DNA from: Podarcis raffonei
Taxonomy: Eukaryota > Chordata > Lepidosauria > Squamata > Lacertidae
Assembly (NCBI RefSeq): GCF_027172205.1
Contig: NC_070605.1
Span: 25,228,304 to 25,292,303, forward strand
Reading direction: 5' to 3'
Length of the DNA stretch: 64,000 nt
Made by a program: the position numbers and the translations under genes
Notes under the pieces: generated by a model
Database searches by the model: none
Seen by the model: only the letters and a program-made list of their open reading frames with translations
What the model was told of the DNA's origin: nothing
Shown here: positions 56,555-64,000 of the stretch, piece after piece
Position numbering within the stretch: position 1 is the first letter of the stretch
Layout: each line of letters opens with the position of its first letter

Positions 56555-57180
56555 GACTTCTAGATTAGAACAAAGGACTATCTAGCCAAGCTAGCCAGCT
56601 ACCTTTGGGAAGCCTACATGCAAGATCTGAATGTAGCAATCTTCTCCTACTCCTGTTCCCCAGCATGCTCTCTCTGACCCTGAAAATAGAGGCATCTAAC
56701 TCAGGGGTAGGCAACCGAAGGCCCGGGGGCCGAATGCGGCCCAATCGCCTTCTCATTCCGGCCTGCGGATGGTCCAGGAATCAACGTGTTTTTACATGAG
56801 TAGAATGTGTCCTTTTATTTAAAATGTATCTCTGGGTTATTTGTGGGGCATAGAAATTCTTTCACCCCCCCCCAAAAAATAGTCCGGCCTACCACATGGT
56901 CTGAGGGACGGCGGACCGGCCCACGGCTGAAAAAGGTTGCTGACCCCTGATCTAACTAGTATCCACATGGAATATCCTAAAACCCCTAATTTGATTCATT
57001 TTATGGGAGCAAATTCCATAGTTTAACTATACACTCTGTGAAGAAGTACTTCCTTTATCTGCTCTAAAGTTTCCAACACACTCAGCTTTATTGGCTAGCC
57101 CGGGCTCTAGTATTATAGAGAGGGAGCAAAATTTTTATCCATTTTGTCTACATGATGTGCAATTGTATACACCCAAGTCA
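56555..57180 (-). mobile_element. CR1 LINE 3' region, interrupted by a hAT element
   Basis: The right part carries ttccatagtttaactataca, gaagaagtacttcctttatc and ctctagtattatagagaggg, and the left part atgtagcaatcttctcctac with ttccccagcatgctctctct, in the order of a reverse CR1 3' region. A hAT element (56702-56949) with perfect 8-bp duplication splits it, so CR1 is the older insertion. Confidence 0.8.
56702..56949. mobile_element. non-autonomous hAT element with exact ends
   Basis: The element starts caggggtaggcaaccgaagg and ends ggttgctgacccctg, inverted to each other. The 8-base duplication atctaact lies at 56694-56701 and 56950-56957, identical on both sides, which fixes the ends and the hAT superfamily. 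It is 248 bp with no frame of note. Confidence 0.93.
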
Positions 57181-57336
57181 TTTTTATTTTGAAGGAAAAC
57201 TTTTTGCCTTTAATATCGTCCTTGCGTAGGGGAATTTTGTAGTGACTGCAGGAAACCAAGTTAATTTCCGCTGTTGTCAATGCGATGGAAGCTGCCACCA
57301 CTTGCCAGGCTTGCAGCTCTGAGGATCCACTACAAG

Positions 57337-57470
57337 GGTAGACAACGTGGTGCCCTCCAGAAAGTGTTGGACTACAACTCCCATCAGCCTCAGCCAACAT
57401 GGCTGACTGTCAGCGATGGTGGAAGTTGTAGTCCAGTAACTTCTGGAGGGCAGTGTGTTGACTGCCCCTC
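57337..57470. mobile_element. hAT-like foldback MITE
   Basis: The arms (ccctccagaaagtgttggac and tacaactcccatcagcc) are inverted at 57405-57470 with scattered mismatches. It shares the ggactacaactcccatca core with the element at 5269 but has different outer ends. Confidence 0.75.
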
Positions 57471-57567
57471 TTCCACTTCATTGTGAGAAGTTTTCAACCA
57501 TTTATCTTCGCCTCTGAAGATCCAATTTACCTTAAAGGTACTTAATTGCATTGTTCATGTCTGGATT

Positions 57568-57850
57568 TCATGGCGCAGTGTATTAGGATCTTAGACTGGA
57601 ATTCTCTGTTGCAATTCCAATCTGTTCTTGAAGCAGAAGGAAAATGAATGTGCCAGATGTTTCCATGCTGGCATCACCTGCTGTTGGGACATTAGTCAAT
57701 TGACTAAAGTCCAGTATTATCAAATATTCCAAGGTTCAAATCCTTACCTGGCTCTGAAAGTTGCTAGGCAAAGCTGGGCCTGTCAAAGACTCTCAGCCAA
57801 ACTACCTCACAGGTTTATTGGAAAGGTAAAATGGAAGGGGGGGGGGGACA
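57568..57850 (+). mobile_element. decayed tRNA-derived SINE
   Basis: Recognisable pieces are aaggttcaaatccttacctg and agccaaactacctcacaggt, matching the body of reptile tRNA-derived SINEs. The head near 57570 is weak. Confidence 0.45.
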
Positions 57851-58926
57851 ATGTCTACTACTCTTACTTCATTAGGAGAAAGGGTGGGGGGAATCATCAT
57901 AAGCAATTCAGACCATTTTTCAAAACACAAATTTCACAATAACAGCTATCTCATTTGTTTTTGAGACAGCTTTTATACGTAACATTTTTGTTCCCCTAAC
58001 AATACTTTATTTGACAATATTTGATGGGTCGGTCCTGACACACAATAAGTTCTTACCTGTTCATTTGCAGATCTCCTGTGTTATTGGGTGAATTTATTTG
58101 TGCCATACTAGCTACAACCAAATATTTCCCTTGGACCTAGCGGGCTTCTCCTGATAGTTGCTGGACTGAATTTTCCATATACTTTTCCATATCCATCAAG
58201 TAGTCTTTGTTTCATAGTTCTCTTCATACCTGTGAGAGTACTACAGTATTACTGCATTTCCCCAGTAATAAGGTTGTTATGCCACTCACCAGCACTGAGA
58301 TAATAGGAATTAAAGAAATTGAAGTAATTATTATTGCACAAATTTCAATAAGAATAGATTTGAAAAGCATGTTGTTACTGACTCCAAAGGTAGTGTTTCA
58401 GCTCTTTGCTTTTTTCCAGTTAACTGAATCATGACTTTTGACATACCATGATGTAAAAACTCCTACACATTTTTTCCTGTGCATAGTAGAGCAGTCCTTT
58501 AGCCATAGCAGAAAAATGTGCTAGAGTCAGATCCAGCTCAAGAAATCTCCGGGGAATCATAAATTATGCATTTGCTTCTCCTGTAAGCTAACAAAAACCC
58601 TTTCAGCTTGCAGAGGCCCCTTGTTTTCCTTTCTGCATTTCTGTCATATTTATTTGTAAAAGGCAGAAAGTTAGAAAGATATACTATGGTGGAAATCCCC
58701 CAAATGCTTTTGTTTAAATAATCTGAGTTTTTTTGTTGCGAGGGATCACATATATTGTTTTGAACAAGAAAGGAGCAAAATTAGGATAAATTAAACTGCT
58801 GTTCTCCAAACTGTCTATCTTACTCAATTCATAAATTATATTTTATAGACCAGGGAATGAAGCACACCCCAAAGCAACACTTATTGTTGTAACCTACCCC
58901 GGGAACTTAAGGTAAATAAATCTAAT

Positions 58927-59790
58927 AATAGGTGTTGTTGTTGTTGTTTAGTCGTTTAGTCGTGTCTGACTCTTCGTGACCCCATGGACCAGAGCACGCC
59001 AGGCACTTCTGTCCTCCACTGCCTCCCGCAGTTTGATCAAACTCATGCTGGTAGCTTCAAGAACACCATCTAACCATCTCACCCTCTGTCGTCCCCTTCT
59101 CCTTGTGCCCTCCATCTTCCCCAACATCAGGGTCTTTTCCAGGGAGTCTTCTCTTCTCATGAGGTGGCCAAAGTATTGGAGCCTCAGCTTCACGATCTGT
59201 CCTTCCAGTGAGCACTCAGGGCTGATTTCCTTAAGAATGGATACGTTTGATCTTCTTGCAGTCCATGGGACTCTCAAGAGTCTCCTCCAGCACCATAATT
59301 CAAAAGCATCAATTCTTCGGTGATCAGCCTTCTTTATGGCCCAGCTCTCACTTCCATACATCACTATTGGGAAAACCATAGCTTTAACTACACAGACCTT
59401 TGTTGGCAAGGTGATGTCTCTACTTTTTAAGATGCTGTCTAGGTTTGTCATTGCTTTTCTCTCAAGAAGCAGGCGTCTTTTAATTTCGTGACTGCTGTCA
59501 CCATTTGCAGTGATCATGGAGCCCAAGAAAGTAAAATCTCTTACTGCCTCCATTTCTTCCCCTTCTATTTGCCAGGAGGTGATGGGACGAGTGGCCATGA
59601 TCTTCGTTTTTTTGATGTTGAGCTTCAGACCATATTTTGCGCTCTCCTCTTTCACCCTCAATAAAAGGTTCTTTAATTCCTCCTCACTTTCTGCCATCAA
59701 GGTTGTGTCATCTGCATATCTGAGGTTGTTGATATTTCTTCCGGCAGTCTTAATTCCGGCTTCGGATTCATAAACATAGTCTCTCTACGT
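58927..59790 (-). mobile_element. BovB (RTE) LINE, 5'-truncated copy
   Basis: The minus strand encodes the BovB reverse-transcriptase C-terminal part in one open frame of about 275 codons: the YADD motif (NNLRYADDTTL, about 59700-59730), LKLNIKKTKIMA, GSMITANGDSSHEIKRRLLL, RRIDAFELWCWRRLLRVPWT and LQYFGHLMRREDSLEKTLML. The 3' end is an (AAC)n run after acgactaaac. The intact frame suggests a recent copy, though without the endonuclease and most of the palm it cannot move itself. BovB is known to have spread between squamates and mammals by horizontal transfer. Confidence 0.95.
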
Positions 59791-59827
59791 GTTTTTTTCA
59801 ATGACAGCACTGTTGCTATTTTGAAAA

Positions 59828-60025
59828 TGATAATGATTTTATTATTTATACCCCGCCCATCTGGCTGGGTTTCCCCAGCCACTCTGGGCGGCTTATAGCA
59901 TGTATAAAAACATCATCAAACATCAAACATTAAAAACCTCCCGAAACAGGGCTGCCTTCAGATGTCTTCTAAAAGTTGTATAGTTCTCCTTGGCATCCGA
60001 AGGGTGTTCTACAGGGAGGGTGCCA
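59828..60025 (-). mobile_element. L2 LINE 3' fragment
   Basis: The sequence attttattatttataccccg cccatctggctgggtttccc leads into gggctgccttcagatgtctt and gggtgttctacagggagggt, matching the L2 copy at 15770-15965. It lies directly beyond the truncated 5' end of the first BovB copy. Confidence 0.85.
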
Positions 60026-60718
60026 CTACCGGAAATTTGCATATAAAAACAATAATTACATTATTTAGAGACAGAAAGGTGGAATGCTTACTAATGCTTA
60101 TTTATCAAAACTGGCTTTATTTCTCTTAATTAATTGAATCAGAAGAACAATAGTTAAATAATAGAATATTCATGTTTCAAGGGCTCTAGTTCAAAATGCC
60201 AGGCACCTCCTGAGATCTTGAAAGACCATGCCTTAATATAATTGACATTACCAGACAAGATAGACCAACTTGGTAGAAATCAGCTTTATGTGTTCAATTC
60301 TGAGAAGTTATTGCAATCATGCTCTAGTAAGAAAGGCTTATTGATGCATCTCAAGAGAACATCTTTGGCATGAATCTTGAGGATATTTGTAGGGCTCTGC
60401 CCATACATAATATTTGAATTACAGGAGGGGAGACCCACCTGGGCCCCATTTTCATCAGACCTGCAATTTGGCTAAAATTGGGAGGTGTTGGAGTGGGTTT
60501 CATTATGCCCCCCCAACCTCATAATTCAAGTGTTGCTTAGGCTCAACAGTAAGTAATCAGTGGAATTTTGTAAAATTAAAACAGATGGCTCTAGCAAGCT
60601 GGATTTAGTAGAATCAAAACACCTAGAATTCACATTCAGGACCTTACTTTTTGTGAACCGCCCACAGAAAAAGATGTTAGTAGCCTGTGTTTCGATGGAG
60701 GCTTTGAGAAGGCATACA

Positions 60719-61490
60719 CTTCCTTGATGGCAGAAAGTGAGGAGGAATTAAAGAATCTTTTAATGAGGGTGAAAGAGGAAAGAGCAAAATATGGTCTGAA
60801 GCTCAACATCAAAAAAAGGAAGATCATGGCCACTGGGCCCATCACCTCCTGGCAAATAGAAGGGGAAGAAATAGATGCAGTGAGAGATTTTACTTTCTTG
60901 GCTCCATGATCACTGCAGATTGTGACAGCAGCCACGAAATTAAGAGACGCCTGCTTCTTGGGACAAAAGCAATGACAAACCTAGACAGCATCTTAAAAAG
61001 CAGAGACATCACCTTGCCAACAAAGGTCCGTATAGTTAAAGCTATGGTTTTCCCAATAGTGATGTATGAAAGTGAGAGCTGGACCATAAAGAAGGCTGAT
61101 CACCGAAGAATTGATGCTTTTGAATTATGGTGCTGGAGGAGACTCTTGAGAGTCCCATGGTCTGCAAGAAGATCAAACGTATCCATTCTGAAGGAAATCA
61201 GCCCTGAGTGCTCACTGGAAGGACAGATCATGAAGCTGAGGCTCCAATACTTTGGCCACCTCATGAGAAGAGAAGACTCCCTGGAAAAGTCCCTTATGTT
61301 GGGAAAGATTGAGGGCACAAGGAGAAGGGGACGACGGAGGACGAGATGGTTGGATAGTGTTCTCGAAGCTACCAACATGAGTTTGACCAAACTGCGGGAG
61401 GCAGTGGAGGACAGAGGTGCCTGGCGTGCTCTGGTCCATGGGGTCACGAAGAGTCGGACACGACTAAACAACAACAACAACAACAACGCC
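60719..61490 (+). mobile_element. BovB (RTE) LINE, 5'-truncated copy
   Basis: The plus strand carries the same BovB C-terminal region, starting just after the YADD position (LMAESEEELKNLLMRVKEER) and ending KSRTRLNNNN in an (AAC)n tail. A one-base deletion near 60900 (ttcttggctcc for the expected ttcttgggctcc) shifts the frame; the remaining 190 codons are open. About 90 percent of residues match the copy at 58927, which lies in the opposite orientation 0.9 kb away. Confidence 0.95.
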
Positions 61491-61719
61491 ATAAAAGCCT
61501 ACGAGGATCCCTTGCTTGGGAATCGTGGGGTTGACATTCTTTTTGCACAGCGTGCTGCATCTTAACGGTTTTCCCATTGCGTTCTCTGCTGATTGGGACA
61601 CAGAATGGTTTCGCGCGACAGCTGATTTGCAAGTGCATTGTTGAGGGGGATCAAAGAAGAGCTACAGTGGGGAGATTAGATCATTGACTTTTGCAGGATT
61701 GTTAGGCCTCTGGCCCAGG

Positions 61720-62400
61720 TGAGGGGACCCCGAGGAGGCCTGCAGCGCGCGCCTGGCTGCCCCTGCTTTCCTCCTCAGCAAGCGCGGCAAAACTCTTCTC
61801 CGGCCAGGAGAACCTCCCCCTGCCTCCCGCTAGCTCAAGTCACACCCCAGCGAAGGAAAAAAAAACACCTTCGCGAAGCAGCCCCCCTCGGCCGGGGCTG
61901 AAAATGATTTTGGCACCGGCAGGCCGGGGCGACGCAGTGCGAAGCGGGGCACTCTTCCAACTTCTCCTCTCGCCGCCCGCCCCCCCCCCAACCGCGAGAG
62001 CCAAGGCCATCAGCAAGCGCTTCACGCGCCGACGCTTCCCAGAGGCTCCTCGCGCGCCTGGCCGGGCTCCGGGGCCCGGCGCGCGCGCGTCCCCACCATG
62101 CAGACGGCCAAGGTAAGGAGTGCGCGGGGAGCGGGGAGACGCGCGCGACGCCGCGGACCCTCGGCGCAAACTTCCCGCCTGCTTGCCATCGCTCCAATTC
62201 CCTTGCTAAGGCAGCGGCGGCGGCGGCTGCAAGCTGCTCCTGCCGGCGGGGCTGGGAGGCTTGGCGCGGATTTGGTTGAAAGGCGCGCGCTGAGGCGGCG
62301 GAGCTCTTCCCAAGGGTGCTTTTCCTCAGAGGTCCTTGGGAGCCGATGGGCGTCACTGGGTTGAGGATTCCCCGGGACAGGGAGAAGAAATAATAATAAT
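61720..62400 (+). promoter_or_regulatory. IL17D: IL17D CpG-rich promoter and 5' untranslated region
   Basis: The stretch is strongly GC- and CpG-rich (ggggacgaccc-type sequence, cccggcgcgcgcgcgtcccc before the start codon) in an AT-rich neighbourhood. It spans the first coding exon at 62098. The transcription start was not determined. Long frames on both strands reflect composition. Confidence 0.75.
62098..62112 (+). CDS. IL17D: IL17D coding exon 1 (five codons)
   Basis: ATGCAGACGGCCAAG followed by a gtaagg donor, in the CpG-rich promoter. It gives MQTAK, in phase 0 with the signal-peptide core in exon 2. The only support for the start is this in-phase junction and good context; no other start with a signal peptide was seen. 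Confidence 0.82.
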
Positions 62401-62414
62401 AATAATAATAATAA

Positions 62415-62445
<31 letters not shown>

Positions 62446-63938
62446 AAGAAGAAGAAGAAGAAGAAGAATAAATTCGAAGCAACTTTTAAATTCGGTCCGA
62501 GTGGGAAGCGTGACCTGGGCAGAGAATTACCTCTTGCCAGCTGAGATGCTCGCGAAAGGGAGCGCGGCTGGGATGCGCGGTTGCGCAGCGGGAGAATCGC
62601 TCGCACTGCCGCCTCGCAAACCAGGGCTGAGGACGCTGTTGGGCTGGCTCTGTAGAAGCTTAAAACGACCTGCATTGCAAGGCGGTGGGGTTGGACTAGA
62701 TGGCCCTTGTGGGATCTTTTCCAACTCTCCAAGTTCCATGACCAAGCGTTGCGATTGCGAGGAGTGAGGCTCCCGACCTGTAATTATTTAACAGACGCCA
62801 GGATTAGGAGAGCGGGGCGAGGTGTGATATTGTGCAGGTTTACTGGGGCGCCGTGGATTTCTAAACTTGGTCATCCTCTGCCAATGGCACCTACTTAGCT
62901 GACAGAATGATGTCTTTCTTGCTTGGGAAGTGGATTCCTAATGTGAACTGAACAGTTTTACTCGAGGACCTACCAAGGATTAAATCCTTTTTGCTGGATT
63001 AGATCCTATTTGCCCAGAAGTTCTAAATCCCCCATTGATCACCCTGAGGGTGTACATCTAGGGATCCATGCCCGCCCCGCCCCCTCCTCTCACCACCTGT
63101 TTGAATAATGGGTAATCGTTACTCCCAAACTGAATTCTGAATGCTGACTTATCTGTTTGATGAGTTTATATGCACACATCTAGGCTCCTATAAAAAATGA
63201 TTTACCTATCATAGGCTAGCTCGTTAAAGTTAATCTTTATATGTTTACCTGCTGGGGTGGGGGGGTCAAGTAAATAAATAAAAATACTTAACTAAAAGTT
63301 GAAATTGTAGAAAGATTTTGACAGATTTTTCTGAGCACTTGGGGTCAAAATAAAGCAATTTAAAGCAACAGTTGTTGAGACATTTCATTCCAAATCTGCT
63401 AGACAGCCAGACAGAGGGTGATGGCAGGTGGTTGTCCTTCCTCCCTGGCTATTAAATCCTGACTATGCCTATGCTTGGATTATGTCCAATTTAACTTGAT
63501 AGGGCCTACTTTTGAATAGATGTGTAAGATTCCATTGCAAATCTCTCTTGCGAACTAAATCTAGTGTACCTGTTATCCTCCTTCAAATGTGGAAGTGTCG
63601 GGGAAGCATCCTTTATATGTTTTCTTTTCCTGTGCATTACAGGTATGGGTGCTTGCCTGCCTTCTCTTGTGTGGGCTCCCTTACCCTGGATTAGAGACTT
63701 TCAAGGTAAGCAAGCGCCCACTGCGTGCTCGAACCTGCGCTGACCGGCCTGAAGAGCTTCTGGAGCAGCTGTACGGGCGACTCACAGCAGGGATGCTCAG
63801 CGCTTTCCATCACACCTTGCAGCTGGAGCCTCTGGAAAAAGATCACAATACCAGTTGTCCAGCAGGGGGCAGATCAGCTGCGGACAAGGTATACCGACTC
63901 CCTATCAACCTCAACAGTGTCTCTCCTTGGTCCTACAG
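62098..63938 (+). CDS. IL17D: IL17D, interleukin-17D (5' part, exons 1-2)
   Basis: IL-17D is a secreted cystine-knot cytokine of the IL-17 family. Two coding exons, 62098-62112 and 63643-63938, join in phase to 103 residues plus two bases. The N-terminus MQTAK then VWVLACLLLCGLPYPG is a signal peptide with a leucine-rich core. The mature part matches human IL17D: CADRPEELLEQLYGRLTAGM, LSAFHHTLQLEP and NSVSPWSY. One N-glycosylation sequon (NTS in HNTSCPAGG) is visible. The ATG context (caccATG) is good. The donor gtaatg follows 63938; the cystine-knot exon, including the rest of the PWxYR region, is beyond the right edge. The match to the IL-17D subtype rather than other IL-17s rests on the long conserved pre-knot segment and on synteny with IFT88. 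Confidence 0.95.
62389..62470. repeat. compound trinucleotide repeat (AAT)n(AAG)n
   Basis: About nine ATA/AAT units run directly into about 17 AAG units, ending in aataaa. It lies 280 bases inside IL17D intron 1. Poly-serine, poly-tyrosine and poly-arginine frames across it are artefacts. Confidence 0.97.
62676..62742 (+). mobile_element. CR1 LINE tail
   Basis: The phrases ggggttggactagatggccc and tcttttccaactctccaagt are the usual CR1 3' terminus. Confidence 0.7.
63643..63938 (+). CDS. IL17D: IL17D coding exon 2
   Basis: The acceptor (gcattacag) precedes 63643 and the donor (gtaatg) follows 63938. The exon is 296 nt and encodes the signal-peptide core, the variable basic segment (KVSKRPLRAR) and the conserved CADRPEELLEQLYGR to SVSPWSY region. 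Ends in phase 2 within the arginine codon. Confidence 0.96.
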
Positions 63939-64000
63939 GTAATGTGAACACAATTCATCTGCCACTCTCTAGCTTAAAATGTGAAGTAGGGTTGTGTGAT
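63939..64000 (+). other. IL17D: IL17D intron 2 (start)
   Basis: The last 62 bases begin with the gtaatg donor and are intronic up to the window edge. Confidence 0.85.

Larger units (their letters stand above)
56267..61720. other. IFT88-IL17D intergenic region
   Basis: It consists mainly of mobile elements: a CR1 split by a hAT element, a hAT foldback, two BovB fragments facing away from each other and an L2 end. 57950-58900 and 60030-60700 are AT-rich with nothing recognised. Confidence 0.85.
62113..63642 (+). other. IL17D: IL17D intron 1
   Basis: A 1.5-kb intron. It holds a trinucleotide repeat block at 62389, a CR1 tail at 62676 and otherwise nothing recognised. Confidence 0.85.

Noticed and set aside
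61835-62767. Several long frames around the IL17D start with Arg-, Ser- or Tyr-rich runs
   Set aside because: They result from GC-rich promoter sequence and the AAT/AAG repeat. The true coding part here is the short exon 62098-62112.
1-64000. Endogenous retrovirus or other LTR element
   Set aside because: No paired long direct repeats, primer-binding site or gag, pol or env-like sequence of retroviral type was recognised by eye. Reverse-transcriptase matches are all LINE type.
1-64000. CRISPR array or bacterial contamination
   Set aside because: No regularly spaced direct repeats; spliced vertebrate genes span most of the window.

Overview
The window is nuclear DNA from a squamate reptile, most likely a lizard; the exact group is not fixed. 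Genes have many short exons with GT-AG introns. The repeats include Sauria-type SINEs, BovB, CR1 and L2 LINEs, tRNA-derived SINEs, and hAT and Tigger/pogo-like MITEs, a mixture typical of Squamata. No operons, CRISPR arrays or prokaryotic features are present, and no retroviral or LTR element was recognised.

Three protein-coding genes lie in the order CRYL1 (minus), IFT88 (plus), IL17D (plus), the order known from human chromosome 13q12. CRYL1 (lambda-crystallin / L-gulonate 3-dehydrogenase) is cut by the left edge. Coding exons 1-3 lie at 19152-19192, 12056-12163 and 7809-7935, and the remaining exons lie beyond position 1. IFT88, the TPR subunit of the ciliary IFT-B complex, is complete in its coding part: 25 coding exons between 24128 and 56266 join in phase into 820 codons plus stop. 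IL17D, a secreted cytokine, starts at 62098 with a five-codon first coding exon. Its second exon (63643-63938) is followed by a donor, and the rest lies beyond the right edge.

Layout: 1-7808 is CRYL1 intron 3 and 7936-19151 holds introns 2 and 1, rich in LINE and SINE remains. 19193-22690 is the divergent intergenic region between the CRYL1 and IFT88 promoters. 22560-24127 is the IFT88 promoter and 5' untranslated region with an RFX-type X-box. 24128-56266 is IFT88. 56267-61700 is intergenic and holds a CR1 split by a hAT element, two BovB copies in opposite orientation and an L2 end. 61720-62400 is the GC-rich IL17D promoter.

The three genes do not form a pathway; they are neighbours by ancestral synteny. 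Observations most worth a second look are a 1.56-kb DNA transposon with long terminal inverted repeats and a transposase-like frame in IFT88 intron 14, a probable U12-type intron in IFT88, the X-box before IFT88, and several nested insertions that give a relative age order. I found no previously undescribed multi-gene system.
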